64,000 nt of DNA from Methanobacteriota archaeon (GTDB taxonomy: Archaea; Halobacteriota; Methanomicrobia; Methanomicrobiales; Methanomicrobiaceae): positions 286,226 through 350,225 of the forward strand of contig JAENYT010000001.1 in assembly GCA_016841665.1 (NCBI GenBank), given 5' to 3'. The number at the start of each line of letters is the position of its first letter. Positions within the stretch are counted from its first letter, which is position 1. The translations under genes and the position numbers were made by a program. Below, piece after piece: positions 16,458 through 25,628 of the stretch. Below the pieces are notes generated by a model. It made no database searches, was not told the DNA's origin, and worked only from the letters and a program-made list of their open reading frames with translations.

Positions 16458-17045
16458 ATGATCGACAAATTCCTTGAGGGTAATAAACGCTTCATTGAGA
16501 ACGATTTTGCCAAAGACCGCGAATACTACAGAAAACTCTCGACCGGCCAGAGCCCGACGGCGCTCGTTATCGCGTGTTCGGACTCGAGGGTCAACCCTGA
16601 ACGGGTGGTCGATGCGAAGATGGGCGAGATTTTTGTGCACCGGAACATCGGCAATATTGCCCCGCGGGACGATGCGAATCTTGCCACCGTCCTCGAATAT
16701 GCGGTGAAACACCTGAAGGTGCAGGACATCGTAGTCTTCGGGCACTCGGATTGCGGGGCGATGAAGGCCCTCGATGCCGGGGCGAGTGACGAGGATGTCT
16801 ACATTCCGGAATGGCTAGAGCATGCGAAAGAGGCGAAAATTCTGGCTGACGAGAAGATGCCTGCTCCGGAAACTCCCGAAGCGGTCAGGGAGAAGAGGAA
16901 GATGATTGAGATCGAAAACATGCGCATCCAGCTCGAAAATCTCCGTGCCTATGATTTCATCAGGAAAGCGGAGGAGGAAGGAAAGATTGCCCTGCACGGG
17001 CTGTACTATTCCCTGGAAACCGGAGAGGTCTCCAGAGTCTTCTAA
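16458..17045 (+). CDS. Beta-class carbonic anhydrase
   Basis: 195 residues from the ATG at 16458, which has GAGGTG about ten bases upstream. Zinc ligands are C40 (in IACSDSRVNPE), H96 and C99 (in FGHSDCGAM); the catalytic dyad D42/R44 is in CSDSR. It interconverts CO2 and bicarbonate in the cytoplasm. It precedes carAB, which uses bicarbonate, by about 500 bases, but an intervening gene faces the other way, so co-regulation is not implied. Confidence 0.9.
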   Translation: MIDKFLEGNKRFIENDFAKDREYYRKLSTGQSPTALVIACSDSRVNPERVVDAKMGEIFVHRNIGNIAPRDDANLATVLEYAVKHLKVQDIVVFGHSDCGAMKALDAGASDEDVYIPEWLEHAKEAKILADEKMPAPETPEAVREKRKMIEIENMRIQLENLRAYDFIRKAEEEGKIALHGLYYSLETGEVSRVF

Positions 17046-17053
17046 TCCATTTT

Positions 17054-17398
17054 TCACTCGCTGAGATATTTTTCCACTTCGTTTCTGAGCAGAGGCACCG
17101 AAATTCTCCCCAGCGGCGTGACATTTCCGTTCACGAGCACAATCGGCAGCGGAGGATGGTGTTCCGCGATGATTCTTTCAACATAGTCGGGGATGCCGTG
17201 GTCAAGGAGGGTGAGCTTCAGCACCACGCGGTCGCCATAGAGTTCCTGCATGCGCTCTGTCAGGGCTTCAAACGCCGGGAGGAGCATCTCGGTGGGGACA
17301 CACATCTCCAGTTCGCAGGTCCTCGTCTCGTCACAGGGAAACGGCCCGCATGAAGAATCCTGAAAACCGATAATCTCAACTTCCACTCGGTTGCTCAT
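17054..17398 (-). CDS. Thioredoxin-fold-like hypothetical protein
   Basis: 114 residues, convergent with the carbonic anhydrase gene. The N-terminus EVEIIGFQDSSCGPFPCDET is a beta strand followed by a cysteine pair in a CxxxxC spacing, then CELEMC. The C-terminal half has HGIPDYVERIIAEHHPPLPI followed by VLVNGNVTPLGRISVP, a cis-proline-loop and beta-hairpin pattern typical of glutaredoxin/thioredoxin folds. The partner is unknown. A redox or metal-sensing role is inference. Confidence 0.65.
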   Translation of the reverse strand: MSNRVEVEIIGFQDSSCGPFPCDETRTCELEMCVPTEMLLPAFEALTERMQELYGDRVVLKLTLLDHGIPDYVERIIAEHHPPLPIVLVNGNVTPLGRISVPLLRNEVEKYLSE

Positions 17399-17555
17399 AC
17401 AAATTATTCACCGTTCCTCTACATGGATACTTCGCATCCGACAATGTGCATATCCTGCAATGCATGCAACACTCCGGTAACAGTGCTGTCGAGCAGTCCC
17501 AATGACTCCTTACAATCGTTAATAAAGGTGGTTTCCCCAACTAATATGGTAATTT

Positions 17556-18611
17556 ATGAAAGCGGTTCTGGGATTAGAAGATGGTGAATATATTACCGGG
17601 GAGGGTTTTGGTGTCGAAGGGTCCTGTGCCGGGGAACTCGTATTTACGACACAAATGACCGGGTATATGGAAGCATTGACCGATCCTTCCTACGCGGGTC
17701 AGATCCTGATGTTCACCTATCCTCTGGTAGGCAATTACGGGGTGGATGAACAGAACTTCCAGAGCCCCTCGGTGAAAGCGATGGGTTGTGTGATGCGGGA
17801 ATTGTGCGAGAATCCTGCTGCATTGCCCGATATGAAAACCTATTTTGAAGATCAGGGGATTCTCGGCATATCAGGTGTCGATACACGATGGTTGACCATC
17901 AAGACGCGTCTCCACGGAACGCTTCGCGCATCACTTATTGTCGGGGATGACAACGGCGACTATGCGGTGGAGTGTGCCCGAAACGTGAAGCCCATAACTG
18001 ATCTCGATCTGATCAGCCAGGTGTCGTGCACGCAGCCCTACAGAATCGAGGGGAAGGGCAAGAGGATCGCGATCATTGATCTGGGGATCAAGAAGAACAT
18101 GATTCTCAGTCTCAGACGCCGCGGGGCCGACCTCTACATATTCCCTCACGATGCGCGTCATGATGAGATCGAGGCATGCAAACCTGAGGCGCTCTTTCTC
18201 ACCAACGGGCCCGGCGATCCGCGCATGGCGCACGGGGCAATCGAGTGCATACAGAGTTATCTCGGCCAGATTCCAATTTACGGGATCTGCATGGGAAATC
18301 AAGTCTCGGCGCTCGCATTCGGTGCGGAGACCTATAAAATGAAATTCGGTCACCGCGGTTCGAACCAGCCGGTACGCCATAAAGATGGTCAGATCTATAT
18401 CACCACCCAGAACCACGGATTCGCGGTCGACGGTGACACGCTCCCTGAAGACTGTGAAATTGAATATACCAACCTGAATGACGGATCCCTGGAGGGATTC
18501 AGTTCACGATACCATGATGTCGTTACCGTGCAATTCCACCCGGAAGCTCACGGGGGGCCGCGTGATACCGAACAACCGTTCTTTGACATGATTTATCGGA
18601 GGATTCCCTGA
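17556..18611 (+). CDS. carA: Carbamoyl-phosphate synthase small subunit
   Basis: 351 residues. This glutamine amidotransferase subunit delivers ammonia to CarB. The N-terminal domain has LEDGEYITGEGFGVEGSCAG and FTTQMTGYMEALTDPSYAGQ. The class-I amidotransferase domain has the nucleophile in YGICMGNQVSALAFGA and the catalytic His/Glu in VQFHPEAHGGPRDTE. carB starts one base into the stop (TGATG). TATA-like GTTAATAAA lies about 30-35 bases upstream of the ATG. Confidence 0.97.
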   Translation: MKAVLGLEDGEYITGEGFGVEGSCAGELVFTTQMTGYMEALTDPSYAGQILMFTYPLVGNYGVDEQNFQSPSVKAMGCVMRELCENPAALPDMKTYFEDQGILGISGVDTRWLTIKTRLHGTLRASLIVGDDNGDYAVECARNVKPITDLDLISQVSCTQPYRIEGKGKRIAIIDLGIKKNMILSLRRRGADLYIFPHDARHDEIEACKPEALFLTNGPGDPRMAHGAIECIQSYLGQIPIYGICMGNQVSALAFGAETYKMKFGHRGSNQPVRHKDGQIYITTQNHGFAVDGDTLPEDCEIEYTNLNDGSLEGFSSRYHDVVTVQFHPEAHGGPRDTEQPFFDMIYRRIP

Positions 18612-21600
18612 TGCCGATCAAACCCCATATTAAGAAAGTGCTGCTCATCGGTTCGGGGCCGATCCAGATAGGGCAGGCTGCAGAATTCGACTTTTCGGGC
18701 TCTCAGGCGTGCAGGGCGCTGCGCGAGGAGGGGGTCGAGGTGGTGCTGGTCAACTCCAACCCGGCAACCATCCAGACCGACCCCGGGATGGCCGAGGTAA
18801 TCTACGTCGAACCGCTGAAGGCAGAAATCATCGCAAAGATCATTGAAAAAGAAAAACCGGACGGCATTCTCAGCGGGATGGGTGGGCAGACAGGCCTCAA
18901 CCTGACCGCCGAACTCGCAGAGATGGGGGCGCTGGAAGAGGTGGAGATCCTTGGAACACCCCTCGAGGCGATCTACCGGGGCGAGGATCGCGAGAAATTC
19001 CGCAGCCTCATGGAAGAGATCTACGAGCCGGTTCCCCGGAGCATGATCCTCAACCACATGGATCAGATCGATGAGGCGCTCGCACAGGTGGGCCTTCCGG
19101 CGATCATCCGCCCCGCCTACACCCTCGGCGGTGCCGGCGGCGGTGTGGCGCACACCCCCGAAGAGCTGCGACGCATCGTGGAGATCGGCCTCCAGCGGTC
19201 CAGGATCCGCCAGGTGCTCATCGAGGAGAGCGTGCTTGGGTGGCAGGAGATCGAATTCGAGGTGATGAGGGATTCCGCAAACACCTGCATCATTGTCTGC
19301 GGTATGGAAAATGTCGACGCCATGGGGATCCATACCGGTGAGAGCGTCGTGGTGGCGCCCATTCTCACACTTCGTGACGACGAGTTCCAGCTGCTCCGCT
19401 GCGCAGCCATCAAGATCATCCGTGCGCTTGATGTGCAGGGCGGGTGCAATATCCAGTTTGCCTACAAAAACGGCGATTACCGGGTCATTGAGGTGAATCC
19501 CCGCGTGTCGCGTTCGTCGGCGCTGGCATCGAAGGCCACCGGCTACCCGATCGCCCGTGTAGCAGCGAAAATCGCTATCGGGCTTCGGCTCGACGAGATC
19601 ACGAACAGCGTCACTGGATACACCCCCGCTTCATTCGAGCCAGCGGTCGACTACGTGGTAGTAAAGGTGCCCCGCTGGCCGTTCGATAAATTCCGCCGTG
19701 CCGACCGGACCCTCACCACCGCCATGAAGAGCACCGGGGAGGTCATGGCGATAGGAAGGACGGTCGAAGAGGCGTTTATGAAGGCGTTGCGCTCGCTGGA
19801 CACCGATATGGTCCCCCACTCGAGCCCGAACGAGATCAGGATGGTGCTCTCGAGCCCCACCGATGAGCGGTTCGCCTGCCTCTTCGATGCGTTCCGCAAC
19901 GGGTTCTCCGTCGGGGAAGTTGCCGAACTCACCTTTATCCTGCCCTTCTTCCTCAAAAAGATTGAAAACATCGTGAAAATGGAAGAAACACTGAAATCAG
20001 GCGGCGGCCCTGATACGATCCGGAACGCAAAAAGGTTTGGGTTTTCGAACGAGGAGATCGCACGCCTCACTGGAACATCGACGGAAGACATTGAGACCAT
20101 CACCGGACTGCCCACCTACAAGATGGTGGATACCTGTGCGGCAGAATTTCCCGCGAATACGCCGTACTTCTACTCCACCTGGGAGGATGCCTGTGAGATT
20201 GTGCCGCAGGATCATGAAAAGGTGCTCATCCTCGGCTCGGGCCCCATCCGCATCGGGCAGGGCATCGAGTTCGATTACTGCACGGTGCATGCGGTGATGG
20301 CGTTGCGGGAAGAAGAGGTGGAGGTCCACATCGTCAACAACAATCCGGAAACCGTCTCCACCGATTTCGATACCTCAGACCGGCTCTTCTTTGAGCCGAT
20401 GCAGCTTGAAGATATCATCAACATTCTCCGTAAAGACCACTACAGCGGAGTGATGGTGCAGTTTGGAGGGCAGAATTCGGTCAATCTTGCGATGCCGCTG
20501 GAAAAGAGGCTGGGAGAGCTCGGTCTTGCCACCCGCATCCTTGGGACGAGTCCTGACGCGATGGATATGGCAGAAGACCGCGACCGGTTCAGCGGCATCC
20601 TCGAGGAGCTTGGCATTCCCACGCCTCCCAACAGTGCCGCATACTCCGAAACGGAAGCCCGGGCAATCGCCGAGAGCATCGGGTATCCTGTCCTCGTGCG
20701 TCCCAGTTATGTGCTTGGCGGGAGAGCGATGGAAATCGTGCACGACGAGGTGGAGCTCGAGTGCTACATGACGGAAGCGGTGCGGGTGAGCCGGCAGCAC
20801 CCGGTGCTCATCGACTCATTCCTTCAGGACGCCGTCGAGCTCGATGTGGATGCTGTATGTGACGGGGAAGAGGTGCTCATCGGCGGCATTATGGAGCACA
20901 TCGAGGAAGCCGGGGTGCACAGCGGGGACTCTGCCTGTGTTATCCCGCCGCAGTCTCTCTCCGATTCGGTCATCCAGCGTGTGCGCGACTATACGGTCAG
21001 GCTTGCCCTCGCCATTGGCACAGTGGGGCTGATCAATATCCAGTACGCGGTCAAGGACGACGTGGTCTACGTCCTCGAGGCAAACCCGCGTGCGAGCAGG
21101 ACGGTCCCCTTCGTGAGCAAAGCAACTGGCATTCCGCTTGCAAAGGTGGCGGCCAAAACGATGCTGGGCAAGAAACTGAAAGGTCTGGGGTACGTCGAGA
21201 AGGAAATCAATCATGTGGCGGTCAAAGAGGTCCTTCTTCCCTTCAACAAGCTTCCCGGGGTGGACACCGTGCTCGGCCCGGAAATGAAAAGCACCGGCGA
21301 GGTCATGGGGATCGACTACGGGTTCGGCAGGGCGTTCTATAAGGCATGCACCGCGGCGGACAACGAGCTCCCGCTCGAGGGGAATGTGTTCATTTCGGTT
21401 ACCGATGAGCAGAAGGACGAGATCGTCCCCGTCGCCCGGAAACTTGCAGATCAGGGCCTCGTGCTCTACGGAACGAGCGGCACGGTGGAGGCGCTCACCC
21501 GGGCGGGTATCACTGCCCACCTGGTGAGGAAGGTGCAGGAGGGCTCGCCCAATGTCATCGATATGATGCGCCGGGGCGAGGTGGACCTGATCATCAACAC

Positions 21601-21778
21601 GCCGGCAGGAAAGAAATCTCGGCAGGACCACTACGAGATCATGCGGGCAACCATGGATTACGGCATCCCCTATATCACCACGATGCAGGCTGCACGTGCG
21701 GCTGCCATGGCGATCGATGACATCACCGCGCAGGAGATCACCATCGAGCCGCTGAGCCATTACCATCAGAACTCCTGA
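18611..21778 (+). CDS. carB: Carbamoyl-phosphate synthase large subunit
   Basis: 1055 residues, full length. It makes carbamoyl phosphate from bicarbonate, ammonia and two ATP. Two homologous ATP-grasp halves (about 1-400 and 540-930) each begin with the LIGSGPIQIGQA / LILGSGPIRIGQG motif. An MGS-like allosteric domain covers about 930-1055 and ends LSHYHQNS. The product supplies argF (arginine) and, through aspartate carbamoyltransferase (not in window), pyrC and pyrE. Confidence 0.98.
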   Translation: MPIKPHIKKVLLIGSGPIQIGQAAEFDFSGSQACRALREEGVEVVLVNSNPATIQTDPGMAEVIYVEPLKAEIIAKIIEKEKPDGILSGMGGQTGLNLTAELAEMGALEEVEILGTPLEAIYRGEDREKFRSLMEEIYEPVPRSMILNHMDQIDEALAQVGLPAIIRPAYTLGGAGGGVAHTPEELRRIVEIGLQRSRIRQVLIEESVLGWQEIEFEVMRDSANTCIIVCGMENVDAMGIHTGESVVVAPILTLRDDEFQLLRCAAIKIIRALDVQGGCNIQFAYKNGDYRVIEVNPRVSRSSALASKATGYPIARVAAKIAIGLRLDEITNSVTGYTPASFEPAVDYVVVKVPRWPFDKFRRADRTLTTAMKSTGEVMAIGRTVEEAFMKALRSLDTDMVPHSSPNEIRMVLSSPTDERFACLFDAFRNGFSVGEVAELTFILPFFLKKIENIVKMEETLKSGGGPDTIRNAKRFGFSNEEIARLTGTSTEDIETITGLPTYKMVDTCAAEFPANTPYFYSTWEDACEIVPQDHEKVLILGSGPIRIGQGIEFDYCTVHAVMALREEEVEVHIVNNNPETVSTDFDTSDRLFFEPMQLEDIINILRKDHYSGVMVQFGGQNSVNLAMPLEKRLGELGLATRILGTSPDAMDMAEDRDRFSGILEELGIPTPPNSAAYSETEARAIAESIGYPVLVRPSYVLGGRAMEIVHDEVELECYMTEAVRVSRQHPVLIDSFLQDAVELDVDAVCDGEEVLIGGIMEHIEEAGVHSGDSACVIPPQSLSDSVIQRVRDYTVRLALAIGTVGLINIQYAVKDDVVYVLEANPRASRTVPFVSKATGIPLAKVAAKTMLGKKLKGLGYVEKEINHVAVKEVLLPFNKLPGVDTVLGPEMKSTGEVMGIDYGFGRAFYKACTAADNELPLEGNVFISVTDEQKDEIVPVARKLADQGLVLYGTSGTVEALTRAGITAHLVRKVQEGSPNVIDMMRRGEVDLIINTPAGKKSRQDHYEIMRATMDYGIPYITTMQAARAAAMAIDDITAQEITIEPLSHYHQNS

Positions 21779-21846
21779 CCTCTTTTTTGGCATCACATCC
21801 ATGTGGAGGAGGTGGCGGCCTATTTTTATAACAACATTAATATATT

Positions 21847-22125
21847 ATGCCTCTTTCATTATCCCGCATGAGCGGACATGCTTCTGCCCTTTCCAAAAGG
21901 GGCGAGGATTCTGGTACAGAACCTGCCGAACGCACGTCGGATTATCTGCAGCGTGCCGGAGAGGGTGCATCCGATGCCGAATCGCAGCTGGTCGATCTTG
22001 TCGGAAGGGATCTGAGCGCCCTTTCGATCGATCAGCTGATACCCGATGATTCGCACCTAAGGGATCTCCTCCGCTCGTCGAATTTCGACGATGTCGATAT
22101 TCAAAGGATTGTGGAATTTCTTTGA
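21847..22125 (+). CDS. Small acidic hypothetical protein
   Basis: 92 residues from the ATG at 21847; a second in-frame ATG at 21868 (MSGHASALSKRGEDSGTEP) is as likely, since the TATA-like TATTTTTATAAC at 21820-21831 is about 20 bases from the first ATG and 40 from the second. The C-terminal half is acidic and leucine-rich (ALSIDQLIPDDSHLRDLLRS). No family recognised; it stands alone between carB and the betaine transporter. Confidence 0.5.
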   Translation: MPLSLSRMSGHASALSKRGEDSGTEPAERTSDYLQRAGEGASDAESQLVDLVGRDLSALSIDQLIPDDSHLRDLLRSSNFDDVDIQRIVEFL

Positions 22126-22213
22126 TCCCGGAATCCCCTGTGGAGGGAAATGAAGCGTCTCCGGAAATTCTCAAAAAGGTTAAGTTATTTGGTTCAGATC
22201 CCCATCGCTCCCT

Positions 22214-23089
22214 TCAGGCCTCCCCGATCCATGCGGAAACTTGTTCAGGATGGGCATCGACCCATGCCTGTGCCGCCTCTTCATCAGGCGTGCCGTCTTC
22301 TATGGCAAGCATGACCTCCTCCATGTCTGCAGGAGTCCAGTAGAAGCGCTCGAGAATACCATACGCCTCGGGCATATCTTCACTCAGTCCCTGGCGCGCC
22401 AGTGTTCCGATGAATTCCTCTCCGCCGTAGATACCCAGCGGGTCTTCGATGTACTTGAGATCGAATCGGGCGAACTTCCAGTGGGGGGTCCACCCGGTCA
22501 CCGCGATCCATTCTTCGTTGGCGTAGGCTTTGGAGAGCTCGGCGGCCATGCCCGCACTGCTGCTGGGGACGAGCTCGTAGTCGAGATCATAGGCCTCGAT
22601 TGCCTCCTCCGTGTTCTGCATGATGCCTGCACCGGGCTCGATGCCGATGATCTTGCCGTCAAACTGGTCCGCAACATCGTTCATCTCCTCGATGGAGTCG
22701 ATGGTTGCGTATGTCGGCACCACCAGCCCGATCTTTGCCCCGTCGAGATTGTGGCCGACGAGATCGATGTCGTCACCATACTCGTCCCAGTAGTTGGCCT
22801 GCGTTGCCGGAAGCCATGCCGAGACGGTACAGTCGACATCTCCATTTGCAACCGCCTGGTAGAGCGGTCCCGCATCGACGGCACTGAGCTCAACGTCGTA
22901 GCCGGCCTCTTCGAAAACGATCTTCAGGACATTCGTACTGGCGATCTCCGAGTCCCAGAGCACATAGCCGATTGAGATGGTTCCTTGTGTGGGCTGCTCC
23001 TCTCCACCCTGATCCGCACAACCGGCGATGAGGATGCAGGTAATACATAATACTCCAATAAAAACAAGATGTTTTGATTTTTTTAACAC
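22214..23089 (-). CDS. proX: Glycine betaine/proline ABC transporter, substrate-binding lipoprotein
   Basis: 291 residues from a GTG at 23089. A signal peptide ends in the lipobox LIAGC (C24), so the protein is membrane-anchored outside the cell. The mature domain is OpuAC-like, with IGYVLWDSEIASTNVLKIVF and VSAWLPATQANYWDEYG, the latter with Trp residues typical of quaternary ammonium binding, and later 'EWIAVTGWTPHWKFARFDLK'. It is the third gene of the proVWX-type operon, separated from proW by about 100 bases containing a TATA-like sequence, so it may have an additional promoter for high-level expression. Confidence 0.93.
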   Translation of the reverse strand: MLKKSKHLVFIGVLCITCILIAGCADQGGEEQPTQGTISIGYVLWDSEIASTNVLKIVFEEAGYDVELSAVDAGPLYQAVANGDVDCTVSAWLPATQANYWDEYGDDIDLVGHNLDGAKIGLVVPTYATIDSIEEMNDVADQFDGKIIGIEPGAGIMQNTEEAIEAYDLDYELVPSSSAGMAAELSKAYANEEWIAVTGWTPHWKFARFDLKYIEDPLGIYGGEEFIGTLARQGLSEDMPEAYGILERFYWTPADMEEVMLAIEDGTPDEEAAQAWVDAHPEQVSAWIGEA

Positions 23090-23191
23090 ACACTCACATC
23101 CAATGTGATTTTATTCGCCAAATGGCAAAAAAGGCCTCATATTGACCACATTTCCCTTTGTGGGCAACCTTATAAAAATGTTATGGATTCC

Positions 23192-24040
23192 CTACGGGCC
23201 CGATTTGACGAGATTCTGGGTAATCCGGTCGAGCACGATAGCGACGATGACAATCGCCAGTCCGGCCTCGAACCCGCCTCCGATGTCGACCCGCTGGATC
23301 CCTTTCAGGACGTTCAGGCCAAGCCCCCCTGCACCGATCATCGAGGCGATCACCGTCATGGAGAGGGCGAGCATGATGCACTGGTTCACCCCGGCCATAA
23401 TGGTGGGAAGCGCCACGGGAAGCTGCACTTTGAACAGTTTCTGGTTCGTGGTTGCGCCGAACGCATCCGATACCTCGATGAGCTCCTTTGGTATATGGCG
23501 GATACCGAGATTGGTAAGGCGTATGGCTGGAGGCATGGCGAAGATGACGGTCGCGATCATGCCCGGGACGTTGCCGAGCCCGAAGAAGATGACCGCTGGA
23601 ATGAGGTAGACGAACGAGGGCATGGTCTGCATGAAGTCGAGCACCGGCCTGATCAGGGTGTCGATCAGATCGTGGCGTGCGGCAAGGATACCCACTGGTA
23701 TTGCGACAATCAGGGTGACGATGGCCGACGATATTACCAGCGCCAGCGTCTCCATCGCAGCCGGCCATAACCGCATGTTCCAGACGAGAAGGAGGCCGAG
23801 GCCCGTGAGGACGGCTATCTTCCAATCCCTTTTCGTCACCAGCCAGACGATGGCCGAAAGGGCGATAATGAGGAGAAGGGGCGGTATGGCGAGCAGAATG
23901 TCCTGGAATCCGCTCACCAGAAAATCGAGCAGTGTGCTGATGGCATCCAGCAGCCACCCGAAAAAGTCATCCGTCCAGTCGACAAGGCCTTCGACGCTAT
24001 CGCCGATGGGAATCTTGGGAAAGATGGAGGTCGGGATCAC
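23192..24040 (-). CDS. proW: Glycine betaine/proline ABC transporter, permease
   Basis: 282 residues from a GTG start that overlaps the proV stop as GTGA. About six to seven transmembrane helices are visible, with the EAA-like loop containing LGIRHIPKELIEVSDAFGAT and the typical QTMPSFVYLIPAVIFFGLG helix. It forms the membrane channel of the osmoprotectant importer together with ProV and ProX. Confidence 0.94.
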   Translation of the reverse strand: MIPTSIFPKIPIGDSVEGLVDWTDDFFGWLLDAISTLLDFLVSGFQDILLAIPPLLLIIALSAIVWLVTKRDWKIAVLTGLGLLLVWNMRLWPAAMETLALVISSAIVTLIVAIPVGILAARHDLIDTLIRPVLDFMQTMPSFVYLIPAVIFFGLGNVPGMIATVIFAMPPAIRLTNLGIRHIPKELIEVSDAFGATTNQKLFKVQLPVALPTIMAGVNQCIMLALSMTVIASMIGAGGLGLNVLKGIQRVDIGGGFEAGLAIVIVAIVLDRITQNLVKSGP

Positions 24041-25254
24041 AGGGCATCGACCTCCATCCGGGCGAGCGCGGCAAGCACCGACCCGCGGACGATAATACCC
24101 TTCATCTTGCCGGTGTCGTCGACCACCGCCACGGGATACTTCGCTTCTGCCATCATCGGGATGATCTCGGAGATGGGTGTATCAGGAGGAATCGTCGTTA
24201 CACCTGTGATGAGAATGTCCTGGAGCGGTTTGTTTTCAGATTTCGCCTCAATAGCATCGTCTACCGTCACCAGGCCGCGGAACTGGCGGTGTTTGGCGAC
24301 TACGAACACGCTTGAAATGCCGTACTCCTTCATCAGGCGCAGGGCGTTGGTGGGGCCGGAATCGAGCGAGAGGAGAGGTTCGGGACGTTTCATGACATCG
24401 CGGGCAGTGAGCACCTTTGCCATATCCACGTCCTCGACGAATTTCTCGACATAGCTGGTGCTCGGCTTTGTGAGGATCTCCTCGGCAGTCCCCACCTGCA
24501 CAATCTCGCCGTCCTTCATGAGAGCGATACGATCCCCCAGTTTGAGCGCTTCGTCGAGGTCATGACTCACGAAGATGATCGTCTTGCTCACCCGTTCCTG
24601 AAGGTCGAGCAGTTCGTCCTGCATATCACGGCGGATAAGGGGATCGAGCGCGCTGAACGCCTCGTCCATCAGGAGAATATCCGCATCGCTTGCCAGCGCT
24701 CTTGCCAGCCCGACCCGCTGCTGCATCCCACCGGAGAGCTGTGGCGGTTTACTCTCCTCGTATCCTTCGAGCCCAACCAGCTTGATTGCCTCACGCGCTT
24801 TTTCGTGGCGCTCTTCAACCGGCATCCCCTGGATCTCGAGTCCGAAGGCGACATTGTCGAGGATGCTCCGGTGGGGCAGGAGGGCGAAGCTCTGGAATAT
24901 CATCCCCAGTTTTTTCCTGCGGAGCTCCCTCAACTGCTCCTGGTCCATCTTGAGGATGTCCTCACCGTCGATTGAGATCTTTCCTCTCGTGGGTTCGATG
25001 AGGCGGTTGATGCACCGCAGCAGGGTTGATTTTCCGCACCCCGACAACCCCATCAGGACAAAGATTTCTCCTTCATAAACCTCAAAAGAGACATTATTAA
25101 GGGCTACGTTCTGCCCGGTTTTCTCAAAAATCTCCTGTTTTTTCAGCCCCTTATCAAGCAGTTCCAAAGCTTTCTGCGGTTTTTGGCCAAAGACCTTCAC
25201 CAGATTTTCCATACGTACTTTGACAGTCTTCTCCACTACCTCTGGATTTTCCAT
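24037..25254 (-). CDS. proV: Glycine betaine/proline ABC transporter, ATPase with CBS domains
   Basis: 405 residues. The N-terminal extension ALELLDKGLKKQEIFEKTGQ is typical of ProV/OpuAA. Walker A is GLSGCGKSTLLRCI, the signature is LSGGMQQRVGLARAL, Walker B is ILLMDEAFSALDP, followed by the H-loop FVSHDLDEAL. Tandem CBS domains cover about 285-400, which in OpuA sense ionic strength and gate transport. First gene of the leftward operon. Confidence 0.96.
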   Translation of the reverse strand: MENPEVVEKTVKVRMENLVKVFGQKPQKALELLDKGLKKQEIFEKTGQNVALNNVSFEVYEGEIFVLMGLSGCGKSTLLRCINRLIEPTRGKISIDGEDILKMDQEQLRELRRKKLGMIFQSFALLPHRSILDNVAFGLEIQGMPVEERHEKAREAIKLVGLEGYEESKPPQLSGGMQQRVGLARALASDADILLMDEAFSALDPLIRRDMQDELLDLQERVSKTIIFVSHDLDEALKLGDRIALMKDGEIVQVGTAEEILTKPSTSYVEKFVEDVDMAKVLTARDVMKRPEPLLSLDSGPTNALRLMKEYGISSVFVVAKHRQFRGLVTVDDAIEAKSENKPLQDILITGVTTIPPDTPISEIIPMMAEAKYPVAVVDDTGKMKGIIVRGSVLAALARMEVDAL

Positions 25255-25628
25255 TAAATAACCTCAAAAATATAAAATTGGCGCTCTCATACAGACTTTC
25301 TTTGTTATCCGTAATAACGATTTATATTTTACAAAAAGGCAAAAATAACTCAAATTGAAAAATAAATGAACATTTGAGCCTTATTCAGGCATCGGGTACG
25401 GGTGCTGTAAGGTATTTGGATTTCTGCAGATATCAGGGCATTTGGAACCTTGTATGATGCAAATTCTTCTCGATCTCCGGTATATCGGTTTTGCATCTTC
25501 TTTGTTTCATTTCACCGTCCCTTGCCCTATTTTCCCATCCCATTGATTTATTTCGTCAGAGATCACATGTACAATAGCTGAAGCGCAATCTGACGGATAT
25601 CCGGGATTTGAAGTGGAGATTAAGCATT
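25255..25628. promoter_or_regulatory. Intergenic region between proV and argG with AT-rich promoter and inverted repeat
   Basis: 374 bases without a convincing gene. The proV-proximal part (25255-25380) is very AT-rich, with TATA-like stretches read leftward at about 25262-25275 and 25318-25331. A perfect 7-bp inverted repeat, CTCAAAT at 25349-25355 and ATTTGAG at 25372-25378, lies upstream of the distal TATA and could be an operator or activator site for the osmoprotectant operon. The rest, towards argG, shows only a GGAG near 25614 preceding the argG ATG. Confidence 0.45.

Noticed and set aside
20816-21802. 328-codon minus-strand frame opposite carB
   Set aside because: High-GC shadow ORF; composition is Arg/His/Asp-rich and carB is unmistakable.
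23105-23770. 221-codon plus-strand frame opposite proW
   Set aside because: Antisense to proW; Asp/Arg/His-rich without motif.
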